A stretch of 64,000 bases of DNA, from positions 8,656,026 to 8,720,025 of the forward strand of contig LR990061.1 of the NCBI GenBank assembly GCA_905147135.1. Reading direction: 5' to 3'. Both the position numbers and the translations under genes were made by a program. The notes beneath the pieces were generated by a model. It saw nothing but the letters and a program-made list of their open reading frames with translations, searched no databases and had not been told where the DNA came from. Within the stretch, counting starts at the first letter, position 1, and each line of letters starts with the position of its first letter. Of the stretch, positions 55,554-64,000 are shown in pieces. This DNA comes from Blastobasis lacticolella (lineage: Eukaryota; Arthropoda; Insecta; Lepidoptera; Blastobasidae).

Positions 55554-55636
55554 GACTCGTTAGCTCAGTAGGTAAGAGCACCGATATAAACTTTGCTTGA
55601 ACATCGGAGGACGGAGGTTCAAATCCTTCACGAGTC
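55554..55636 (+). tRNA. tRNA-like cloverleaf with enlarged anticodon arm
   Basis: Acceptor GACTCGT/ACGAGTC is fully paired (7 bp). The D arm GCTC...GAGC, anticodon stem CCGAT/ATCGG, 5-nt variable loop and T arm GGAGG-TTCAAAT-CCTTC are all in place. The A box TAGCTCAGTAGG and B-box-like GGTTCAAATCC are present. The anticodon loop is 17 nt instead of 7, as if it held a 10-nt intron or insertion, so the isotype is unclear. There is no TTTT terminator directly after it, though CTCTTTTC follows 3 nt on. It could be a tRNA gene with intron, a pseudogene or a SINE head. Confidence 0.45.
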
Positions 55637-55639
55637 GAC

Positions 55640-55846
55640 TCTTTTCTTATTGACCCGGCGCGACTTCGTTCGCGTACCTACTTTACCCCTACCCCCTTTT
55701 TCCTTGCTTATAAAGATTCCTCTTAAATCACACTATCTATTTTTGAAATAGCATTTTAGAATACTGCGCGGTTTTAAAATATCTAAGCGTACATAGAAAC
55801 ATGGAGACAAACGGCGGAAAGTGACTTTGTTTTATACATGTATAGA
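55640..55846 (-). mobile_element. Non-autonomous Helitron copy next to a tRNA-like sequence
   Basis: The 3' hairpin (GGCGCGACTTCGTTCGCG region, plus-strand spelling) is present but CTAG has decayed. The 5' terminus TCTATACATG reads on the minus strand from 55846. It begins a few bases after the tRNA-like sequence at 55554-55636. Confidence 0.65.
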
Positions 55847-55868
55847 TAATTTATTAGCTTCGATTAGG

Positions 55869-56155
55869 CATCATATCCCGGTTGTGCTCTCACGTACGAT
55901 GGCCCGGGATCCGCTTTGACCATGATGTAGGATTTAGCAGATCAGGTAATTACAGTAGAGCGACTGCCATATGACCTCCGGGGCCCAGTTAACAGGGAGA
56001 CCTGACTATATTGTACGGCTGAATATGCAGGTTTCATCCCTCACCGTAAGAGCATCGGTAACTCGGAAAAGTTATTCGTACTTGGCGGTACGGGGAATCG
56101 AACTCTGTACCACTCGCTTACAAGGCCGTCCGCTAACCATTACACCACCGCCGGT
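55869..56155 (-). mobile_element. tRNA-derived SINE, minus copy
   Basis: Tail-side CATATCCCGGTTGTGCTCTC through CAGATCAGGTAATTACAGTA. The head ends GTCCGCTAACCATTACACCA, more diverged than in other copies. Confidence 0.7.
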
Positions 56156-56457
56156 ACCCAAATGTCGGCTTTCACGACACCTGTCATTGGAGGTTATTCC
56201 TATTCTACTCTGCCTGACACCACCAGGTCAAAGTATATTGCTCTGCAAAACCCACTTTTACTGCTAAAATAATACGGTGCCTATCAGCTTAACAGTCCGT
56301 TGCAGTTCAAAAGTTATCGCCGAATAACAGCAATCTCAAGCTGTCCGATGTTATTGAATGGGAATTTTGAATAACTAATTGGTACGGCGAGGTCGAAATA
56401 GGAATCGGGCTACGGTTGATTTACGTTCCGATTTTAAACGTGGCTGTGATTTCACTT

Positions 56458-56713
56458 ATGCGCTTAGTCAGAAGCAAAAAGAGTGAGAGTGAGTCTAGTG
56501 GAATGTATTGCTCATAGAATAAGGTTCATATTTGTGTCAATAAATGTTCATTCTTTTCTTATCACGCCTTTTGGAAAGCGTAGCGACGCGTAAGAGATAA
56601 ATAAGTGGTACAAAATTGGACCTTATTTTACGAGAAACACATTCCACTTTGATTTGCGCTCATGCTTTTTGCTTCTGAATTTAGACGGCTAAATTTAGCA
56701 AAATGTAATAAGT
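56458..56713. mobile_element. Palindromic MITE, fourth copy
   Basis: Arms CTTATGCGCTTA... and ...AAAATGTAATAAGTG; internal GTGGAATGTATTGCTCATAG. Its right edge touches the start of an RTE-tailed SINE-like repeat at 56713, so one of the two inserted at the end of the other. Confidence 0.75.
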
Positions 56714-56957
56714 GCCGTGTGGTATCCGGCAGAGTAGAATAGCACCAACCCCTTACACTCGTGGGTGTCGTACAAGGCGACTAATGTTTTCGGGACAAAA
56801 TATCAAGAGTCTCCGTAGTCTGGAAATTTTCCATTGTTATATTTAAACACTGCGATCTCCAACCCGCCTGCCAAGCGTGGAGATTATGGCAGCAAACCCC
56901 CATTCGTGGAGAGGCCGTAAGTCCTGCAGTGGACTATTACGAGCTGTGATGATGAGA
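56713..56957 (+). repeat. Family A SINE-like repeat abutting a MITE
   Basis: A plus copy from GCCGTGTGGTATCCGGC to GAGCTGTGATGATGAG. The start coincides with the right end of the palindromic MITE at 56458-56713. Confidence 0.75.
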
Positions 56958-57424
56958 GGGATTATGCTTGTTACAGTTTTAGTTACAGGTTGAAGTAAGC
57001 ATTTATTCGCGTATGGTCTGCACTAAAACAGTATTCATGAAGAGGGCTTAGGCTTGTTACCGGCAGGCTAGACTTAGGCTAATGAATTGGCCATGCGGTG
57101 TGTGACCGCGGGCGGACATTCCATCCCTATGTCGTGGAACTTTAGGTGTTCCGTTTCCGCACAAACTGGTTCGATTAAACATTTTAATGTAAGATAGAAA
57201 GAAAAAAAGAAAGAAACATTTATTACACATGGCCACGACAGTGTAATTTTACAATACAATAACATGAAAAAAATATATAGAGCACTGAGACAATTACTAG
57301 GTTTCCAGTGGCATTTTTCGTGGGCATCCAGCGTGAACATGATGGCATGAACCCTCGCCAGTATAATGCCGCTCGACGCGAACCACAACGCTGGTTTTCA
57401 GTGCGCCCAGCTATTGCTTACAGA

Positions 57425-57515
57425 TAGGAAATAAAACAAGTTGCCTGCGAGTGTATTCTTTGAACATCTGGACACCTTTAAGACTTGAGTGAATATGGAA
57501 TCAGTTCTAGATGGA
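57425..57515 (+). repeat. CR1-like LINE 3' fragment
   Basis: AGTTGCCTGCGAGTGTATTC and GGACACCTTTAAGACTTGAG match the 13.5-kb family. Confidence 0.5.
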
Positions 57516-58063
57516 AGGTACAGGCCAGTGGAACTATATAAATACAATACACATCTATCGAGTTAGGTTAGGTTAGTTATGATTTGTATTGACGTGTTTA
57601 AAATGTTTTCACGTTATGCCGTTATGGCCACTTTGATCGCGAATAATAAGTTATAGTTTGCCCTTTGTCCCTGTTTTGAACAAGCTCAAGAACAAATACA
57701 CAGACAATATTTAAAAAATTGAGAGTAAAAAAATAAATAAAAAAGATCCACCTTGTCGGTCTTGATGGTAGGCGGAATCCCGACTAGATACCCATAGGCA
57801 TAAAAATTCAAAGCCACCGTTTACTCGTTTAAGCAGATCCTTAACAATCTTTAAGTTAACCGAAGCATAACCATAAGGTGACCTTTTTGGAAGTAATCGC
57901 CTAAACCAATTCAGAGCCCCGATACCCTGTAAGTGCTAATCGAGCACGTACAAAAAAAATTCAGGCGGCCCATCACTAATTCACGGCGGTAACAACAAAG
58001 GCGGTGGAAAATAGTGTTGGCAATCGACTTGTCGATTGTGGAAACAACTTGGGCATTTTAGAA

Positions 58064-58172
58064 ACCGCTCGCTTCCACGCGAGCAATTGCGTGCGCTACC
58101 TGTCTCCTTCACGTAAGTTGCTAGAGACAGAAAAGACAGGCAGGCATTAGCAAATTAAGAAGACCCCTAAAC
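58064..58172. repeat. Truncated GGGCCC mini-element
   Basis: Shares GAAACCGCTCGC, TCCACGCGA, a GTGCGCTACCT motif and AGAGACAGAAAAGACAGGC with the 21.6-kb copy; both terminal GGGCCC motifs are absent. Confidence 0.55.
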
Positions 58173-58442
58173 TGCTTAATATTCAGTTTCCTCGGGTCAA
58201 CCCCAGTTTCTGACATGGTTCGTTCTCCTGGTGTTCTACAAGAACTTTCCAGAAAAATTATAGTTTTTTATGTTATTATGTACCACAACTACCGTCTGAC
58301 CTGCACAACCCAAGATAGAACCACCAAATTGCCAGAATCTCGTCTGTTAGCAGAGAGGCCACGCAGTTGAGGTTGGCTTGAGCCTAGAGGATGGTGGTAG
58401 GCTTTTCCCTACTTTGTACTTCAGTTTCATTTATATTATGAT

Positions 58443-58560
58443 GGGTATGTTCCGGGTTTTCTACCGCGTACCTTGGTTGACGAGTAGCCCGATATTTCGA
58501 TACAGTTACATGCATCATGGTCACGGAACGACGGGGGGGTAGGCAACCCGGAACATACCC
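58443..58560. mobile_element. 118-bp TIR mini-element
   Basis: Perfect 16-bp terminal inverted repeats, GGGTATGTTCCGGGTT and AACCCGGAACATACCC, continuing imperfectly inward (TTCTACC/GGTAGGC). No coding capacity. A relative lies at 753-833. No clear target duplication. Confidence 0.7.
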
Positions 58561-59204
58561 TTAAAATGTGTAATAACAACCGCGATAGTTTATAACATTA
58601 TGTTTCAGTTTCATTGCCCAATATTGCCAACCTTACTCTTAGGTCTATGGGTTGCTGAAAAACATCGATACTATCGACATCATTAAGTACACCATTACTA
58701 TCGCTGAGCCTATGCTATTAATATCTACTACTAACAGCCTTATCGATATTATTAGATTTTTTCAAGAACAACAATCGATAGTCAATCTATCGACGGATCG
58801 GCAACACTAGTGGAAAACAAAAAGTTTCGTTGTCTCGTTTGGGGCAACCCTTCATTTAGAGAATTGGGTCAACGCAAGGCGATTACGACACCCGCCGCCT
58901 GATTTCCCGGGATCGCGATTGCAGACGGACATACGAACGGCTTTTTATCTATTTAAGTGGAGCTACGTTTGGAGAATCCCACGAGGAACCCGCAAGCTTG
59001 TCTTTTGGAAATCTAATGGTGGCTTCATTGCCTACATCATGTAATTACGAGATGAGAAGGGAAGATAATTTACAGAAAATGTCTTATACTAAAAAGTAGA
59101 GAAAACATTAATAATGGATTTGCGGTGGTCGCTTTTTATACGCAGATATAATAGGGAGCTAATTCCTCATTATGTGTTCATACCAATCTAATACAAAAAT
59201 CTAT

Positions 59205-59275
59205 CTCATCATCATCTTGACGTTATGTCCCGGTTACGCCCCCGCGCGGTACGCGAGGGGCCAGGGTGCGCCTAA
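59205..59275 (-). repeat. tRNA-derived SINE tail fragment
   Basis: Only the 3' part: CATCATCATCTTGACGTTAT, GTCCCGGTTACGCCC and GGGGCCAGGGTGCGCC. Confidence 0.6.
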
Positions 59276-59364
59276 ATAAATATATCTATCTCGCCGGTAT
59301 TCCATCAAAAAGTCACAAAAGCCCATAAAAGTCCAAGGATCTGAGCCTAGACCTAAACAGATCA

Positions 59365-59640
59365 GGGGCCCTGATTCGATTCGAACGGTTTTCAATTTTT
59401 ATTTTCGGCATGTAAAATCCCTTTTTTTTCTATAATGATGCCGATTTCCCTATTTTTGAACCGCAATCTTTCGGTGTTGTCAATGTAATTTAAAAATATT
59501 GCATTCTTCATGCCGAAAATAAAAATTGGAGACCATCCTAATCGCGGCGAGCGATTCAAAATTAGGATCACAAACGATGCACTAATACAGAACACGAGCG
59601 GTCTCGAGTGTCCGGTATCCACTAGATGGCATGTTGACTA
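59365..59640. repeat. Imperfect fold-back repeat
   Basis: TTTTTATTTTCGGCATG (59394-59410 region) and CATGCCGAAAATAAAAA (59510-59526) form 17-bp inverted arms around a ~100-bp centre. It begins at a GGGGCCCTGATTCGATTCG end. Probably a MITE remnant. Confidence 0.5.
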
Positions 59641-60347
59641 ACCATTGTAGGACATCAATCAGGAATAGGTATAGGCAATCATCATAAGCCCGACTGCATT
59701 ATCATAAGCTTAACAAATTTTGACTACCCACCCAATATTAATCTATTACTAACGAGAAATCTACAGCAATTATAAACGTACGTGTCTAATTAACCAGACA
59801 ATCCCCGAAATAGCAAGGAGTTGGACAGAGTAATCCCGGATAACTTGAAGTTTCAAGTGAACGAGATAGGTTCTTATCAGATTTGCCGAAGCATATTAGA
59901 GCTAACAAATAATCTCCAGCTGCTTTCCACCAAAGAGGTGAGGATGCGCCAGCCCGAGAATTTTGAAATGCGAGTATTTTAAAATTTGAAAAGCGAGCAA
60001 TTGAAAGTACGTCAGTATATATTTCCATCGAAGAAGCACAAGCAGAGAATAGAAATAACGAAGCACTTTCAAATCTTTTCGCTCTGAAGGTGAAAAAGCA
60101 ATTTTCTTGATCGAAGAAAAACATAAATACATTCTGCATACATACTATTAATATAAGCTGCGATTGAACGAACAAGACCACGCTAAGTCCGAATCGCTTA
60201 TTAAAAAACATAAAATAAATATCTCTGTATGGCAACTTATACCAAGTTTTTTAAACGTAATAAAACGTCATTCGTAAAAGTGTTCAGATTGATGATGATT
60301 AGTCTAGCCTTGATTATGAGGACAAATTACTATCTACAAACAGTACC

Positions 60348-60381
60348 TTAACCAGTAGGTATATGTATACCTACTGGTTAA
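60348..60381. repeat. 34-bp palindrome followed by a second hairpin
   Basis: TTAACCAGTAGGTATA, a 2-bp centre, and TATACCTACTGGTTAA: perfect 16-bp arms. A second inverted repeat, TTACTATAA...TTATAGTAA, follows at 60383-60406. Confidence 0.75.
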
Positions 60382-60636
60382 GTTACTATAATAAGTTATA
60401 GTAATGTTACTATCAGCTTTGTCTGTCAACAATGCTTATAATTAGTTTTGACAGTGACAGGACAAACGACAACCAGGACAAACAGGAGTAAATCTGAATG
60501 GACAACTCTGTCTTAACTATTTCAAGCCAACTTTTTGTTTAGCGCCTACTGGTTTCTGACTTACAAGACTAGGTAGAGAGCATTTACAGGTACATTAATC
60601 AACATATTCATATGATAGACGATACTTACCGCTTAC

Positions 60637-60678
60637 GAATGGGCTATTGGACTATTATAATCGTCCGATAGCCCATTC
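60637..60678. repeat. 42-bp hairpin
   Basis: GAATGGGCTATTGGAC and GTCCGATAGCCCATTC, 15 of 16 paired, around 10 nt. Confidence 0.7.
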
Positions 60679-61039
60679 ACAAATGTGAACAAGGAGCTAG
60701 ATACATATCTTTATTCACTTTTGATATACCCAAAAATTGAAACAAACGAAACTTATAAACATTCTGATCGTGATTATAATACGAATTCTGAATAAAATCC
60801 TTATGCCTACGTCTGTTTTGGAAGGTCAAGTCTAATTAATTCGTATACAAGTAAGTTCCCAACACGGAGGATTCGATACCCACCTCACGTTTGGTCAGAA
60901 AACTTTGAATACAATCAAGGGAACTTAAGCTTTGGGATGTTTCCTAGCATGATTAACTTGCTGACTGACAAACATAAACTGGGTCCTGGGCCGTTTTGTG
61001 GTAAACAGGTTCATCATTTAATATCTAAGTATTCGTTGA

Positions 61040-61328
61040 TTGACCTTTTTCTCCGAGTTGAAGTTTCTCGATGCTCTTAAGGTGAGGGTAAATTTCGGGA
61101 GGAAACCTGCACGCACATTTAGGCGACTGAATGTGTTACAAAGATCCAATCTGGTCAGGTTCCCATAATGACAGTCGCTACAGATACGCACCTTAAACGT
61201 AGGTCGGATATATGATAGTCGCTCCACTGAACTTATCTGATCAAATTTGATCAAATCATGATCAAATGCGGACTCTGAGCATTGGCGCGCAAGAGAATAA
61301 CCGTGATATTGACGCCAAGATGATTATT
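61040..61328 (+). mobile_element. tRNA-derived SINE, plus copy lacking the tRNA head
   Basis: Begins within the body (GATGCTCTTAAGGTGAGGG) and runs to GAATAACCGTGATATTGACG and CCAAGATGATTATT. Confidence 0.7.
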
Positions 61329-62039
61329 TAGGTATTTACTTAGGTAGTAACTACTAAACGGGTGTAGCAAATTACTCCATAGACTCGAACCACTCTCAGA
61401 ACTAATTTGCAACTAGAAGTGAGAAAACTTAGTCCTATTGGACCGTGTATTCAAGGTGTTCGTCCTCATAAATCAATAGCCTGAAAAGCTTTACCGGTAG
61501 GTAGTAGGTACATATTACAACCTGTCTCCCACGCTCCAGCTTTCATTCGAAATGGCACACAATAATAACCGAGTTCCGACGTCGAGTTTACAGAATTTAA
61601 AGCCTTAAACTTGGTGTCGCAAATTTAGAACACGTTTTCGTATGCATATTCAGTTATCGCCTCGCTCACAGTGCAGCGACTCCGACAATGAAGAAGGAAG
61701 ACGCATTACTTTGGTCGGTTGGGGCCTCACTTTTCGCGTAAATTCATGAGCAATTGAGCAAAAAGCGTGAGAGCGAATCAAAATATGTATATCACATAAA
61801 ATTACGTCCATTTTTGTATCACTTATATTATGTTGCGCGTAGCTCCGCTTTTCAAAAGCCGTTATACAAAAAATTACCTTATTTTTTGAGCAATACATTT
61901 CACTTTGATTTTCTCTCACGCTTTTTTTTTAATTTATGCTAGTAACATTAGAAATAAAAATTCGATGTCAAAATTAAAACTAAAACTTAACGGGTATCTG
62001 TAAGTACATTACTTCGTCTTAACTTCAACTAGAGGCCTC
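61329..62039. other. Unassigned DNA around a MITE
   Basis: 61329-61751 and 61937-62039: nothing recognised. Confidence 0.4.
61752..61936. mobile_element. Palindromic MITE, fifth copy
   Basis: Core arms AAAAAGCGTGAGAGCGAATC and GATTTTCTCTCACGCTTTTT pair; outer ends are lost. Confidence 0.7.
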
Positions 62040-62907
62040 TTTGCCACTCCGGGTGCAAAGGTGCGACCTAGATGCGATGCCACAAGGGTGCTCACGCATG
62101 TCGCGTCCCACAAAAGACACTCGTCCCTCTGCCACGGCACCAAAGTCAGTCCATCAGGCCTCTTGCCTCCGACCTACTAAGTCCGGGAGGCTCCAAGGCG
62201 TAAGGGATGTTGACCGAAACAAATGCCGTCCGGACAATATCGCTGAGAGCGTGGTGACGAGGAAATCTCCCTACGCATCGACAGCAACTCAAAGCGACCA
62301 TTGCCTTCCACCCTTGAACCGCAGGTGCATTGATGAGGTACACAAGCATCGCAGCCCAAGCGAAAAGCCACAGCCACCCGCAATGAGTCGCTGTCTAAGA
62401 TAGTGCCCAGGTGAGGTGCAGGCAAAGCGTGCAACGACGCACCTGACTCTGGCCGCGACACCGCCTTAAGCCTTGCGAGGTCGACACTCACGGCCACACT
62501 CTCAAGCTGCTCTTGACGTCAACACCGTCCCAAGACCGCTGATCCTCCGGGCCCTCAGGTAAGGGCGAAGTCGGGTTTTGAGACCCCCAAGCCTTCAGTG
62601 CGTCACTAACATAGAGAATGTTCGTTCTGCCACCATCTACCGTAAGAATGTCAGTGACGAGACTCACAACCCCATGCGACGACACAAAGAAGACCGGCAG
62701 GCTCACATCCCGAACACGCCGCACCCCTAACCCCCCACATCTGATAGGCAGGGATACCCTGCTCCAGTGCTCTGCGTTAAGGGAGACGTTTAAAATCCGT
62801 TCCACCGAATCCCCCAGCACCTCGTTAAAAGCAGCGATGCTGTCCGGAGACAACTTCGTGAGACACGTACGCAGGAAGTAATTAACCTTGGGCACAGCGA
62901 AACACAT
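62040..62907 (-). pseudogene. LINE ORF2 C-terminal region, frameshifted
   Basis: Minus strand. 62907-62488: VNYFLRTCLTKLSPDSIAAF, LPIRCGGLGVRRV and LPVFFVSSHGVVSLV, typical of the region after the polymerase. 62497-62177: ARLKAVSRPESGASLHALP, LGTILDSDSLRVAVAFRLGC and a Cys/His cluster (CDAC..HQCTCG). 62349-62146 in a third frame: GRFPRHHALSDIVR and LEPPGLSR. Near 62040-62110 is a WDAT-like piece. The order L..LP..HLGT, RLG..CC.H.C, FPRHHAL, PPGLSR, WDAT is recurrent in invertebrate LINEs. At least two frameshifts make this a pseudogene. The clade is not named with confidence. Confidence 0.7.
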
Positions 62908-63069
62908 TCGCAGCGGAAGCAGAGCAACGTGTGACTAAAGATTATATATTTTATCAAAATCTTACAAACCACAAGCATATATAACTGATAAAGCTTGCTA
63001 GCTTGTAGATAAAGTACATCAAATTTAATTGGCTTTGATAGCGTAATTTTAAAAATGTTATCAATATCA

Positions 63070-63272
63070 ATTTTATTGTGTTACACGGCAAACAAACAGG
63101 CAAGCGGGCCACCTGATAGTCACCGCCGCCTATGGACATCAGCAACACCAGGGAAGTCACCAATGCGTTGCCCGTCTCTGAAGAGACCTCTAATATACCT
63201 CTTGAACGAACCCATGTCATGTTCAAAGGAAGCACTGTAGCTGGGAGCTCATTCCACATCCGAATCGTACGA
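63070..63272 (-). pseudogene. CR1/Jockey-type LINE 3' end, third copy
   Basis: About 200 bp matching the 3' ends at 28.7 and 39.8 kb: minus strand MWNELPATVLPL and RGILEVSSETGNA read out of frame after a deletion. The 3' end is at the left. Confidence 0.75.
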
Positions 63273-63556
63273 GCTACGGGGAAACTAGCCTAAGCTTGAA
63301 GACACACTGATGAAGTGCGCCGCGCGGCGTACTGCACGATGTGGCAAAACTTGTAATTGCAATGATCCAGAAAGCACAGTTCATCGAAAATAACGAGCGA
63401 AACCGCTTGCAGTAGGACCATACACACCAACTTGTCGACTACGAGAATCCCCCGAGTATTAAGAATGTACCAACAACAGTGAAGCCGAGATGTGTATTCA
63501 AATGTAAACCTTGTACTTGTAGATAGACCCGTTAGAAAGAACAACATGGAAGAGCG

Positions 63557-63645
63557 AATGAAAGTTTATTAATAATGGCACAAAGCTGTTGCTGATATCC
63601 ACAGGCGGCGGTGATTACTTTCAATCAGGCGGCCCGCTTTGGCTT
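63557..63645 (-). repeat. CR1-like LINE 3' fragment
   Basis: GCTGTTGCTGATATCCACAG, GCGGCGGTGATTACTTTCAA and TCAGGCGGCCCGCTT. The same end occurs at 21110-21172 (GTTGCTGATGTCCATAGGTG). Confidence 0.5.
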
Positions 63646-63760
63646 CGTCGTATCCCAAAACTAGCTACCAAATAGGAATATTTAATGGTTTTGCAAGTTT
63701 CATTTCGTACCTACTACTAAATGAGAGAGAAAATTTCAATTTCCGAATTTGTACTTATTA

Positions 63761-63860
63761 ACCATTGATCCACCGGTGGATTGAAGAGGAAGAAAATAAC
63801 CACTGATCTACCTGTGGATTGAAAAGGAAAAAAGGTCCATAGATCCACCGGTGGAGCCTC
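63761..63860 (+). repeat. Three tandem ~37-bp units each with a 12-bp palindrome
   Basis: TCCACCGGTGGA at 63769-63780, TCTACCTGTGGA at 63807-63818 and TCCACCGGTGGA at 63844-63855, spaced 38 and 37 bp. The intervening parts match too (ATTGAAGAGGAAGAAAATAAC versus ATTGAAAAGGAAAAAAGG). The two outer palindromes are perfect. Confidence 0.8.
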
Positions 63861-63961
63861 GTCAGTGTATCCTAGTGGAATGAAAGATTTGGTTGGGCTG
63901 TTACGAAACAGTTACGAAATGCGAAGACCCGTCGCGTGAAGTTCCGCCTTGAGCATGAGAC

Positions 63962-64000
63962 AGTATTTGCAAATCAGGTAATTACAGTAGAGCGAGTGTC
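63962..64000 (-). repeat. tRNA-derived SINE running off the window
   Basis: GCAAATCAGGTAATTACAG and the following GAGCGAGTG match the SINE body; the rest lies beyond the window. Confidence 0.6.

Larger units (their letters stand above)
56958..61039. other. Mostly unassigned DNA
   Basis: Outside the small elements listed there is no identifiable gene. The longest frame, 149 codons on the minus strand at 59786-60235, has no recognised motif and may be chance. Confidence 0.35.

Noticed and set aside
59786..60235. 149-codon minus-strand frame
   Set aside because: Cys/Phe-rich composition, no motif, no neighbouring exon; likely chance.
1..64000. CRISPR arrays, operons, prophage or bacterial features
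   Set aside because: No regularly spaced direct repeats, no compact coding; the sequence is clearly eukaryotic and transposon-rich.

Overview
This window looks like a stretch of insect nuclear genome, most likely from a moth or butterfly. It is about 60% A+T, has no bacterial gene organisation, and is crowded with transposable-element families of types common in Lepidoptera: RTE and CR1/Jockey-type LINE tails, tRNA-derived SINEs ending in (GAT)n, short Helitrons with a CTAG end, hAT and other fold-back MITEs. I found no host protein-coding gene that I can defend. Short open frames elsewhere are either fragments of these elements or chance.

The centrepiece is a complete tyrosine-recombinase retrotransposon of the DIRS group at 29630-35021, coded on the minus strand. 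It has 150-bp inverted terminal repeats that are identical base for base, an internal complementary region that matches both outer ends, and a shared AAT trinucleotide at each border and in the internal region. This is the signature of integration through a circular intermediate. From right to left it encodes a Gag in two overlapping frames (Ser-rich then PAQG-repeat), a reverse transcriptase/RNase H with a YLDD box, and a tyrosine recombinase. The recombinase frame stays open for 1.8 kb across the RT gene. Gag has an apparent one-base break and the recombinase lacks the usual histidine of its HxxR box.

Region by region: 0.8-2.0 kb holds a 1.19-kb long-TIR element; 2.1-4.9 kb holds RTE fragments and SINEs; 5.6-8.2 kb holds MITEs and a Helitron end; 9.2-12.1 kb holds a Jockey-type RT remnant, SINEs, a U6 snRNA fragment and a hAT MITE with a perfect 8-bp target duplication; 15-25.5 kb holds more SINEs, a 649-bp TIR element with an open frame, and a 5S-rRNA-like repeat split by another insertion; 28.3-35 kb holds a mariner-like TIR pair around a CR1 tail, then the DIRS element; 36-64 kb is a mosaic of RTE, CR1-like, Helitron, SINE and MITE copies. 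It includes an RTE inverted in the way twin priming produces, a 20-bp target duplication, a tRNA-like cloverleaf and, at 62 kb, a decayed LINE with a PDG...WD-type C-terminus.

The elements are layered: several are inserted into others, giving relative ages. The DIRS copy, with identical repeats, is among the youngest. Coordinates of repeats were read by eye; edges without a target duplication may be off by tens of bases.
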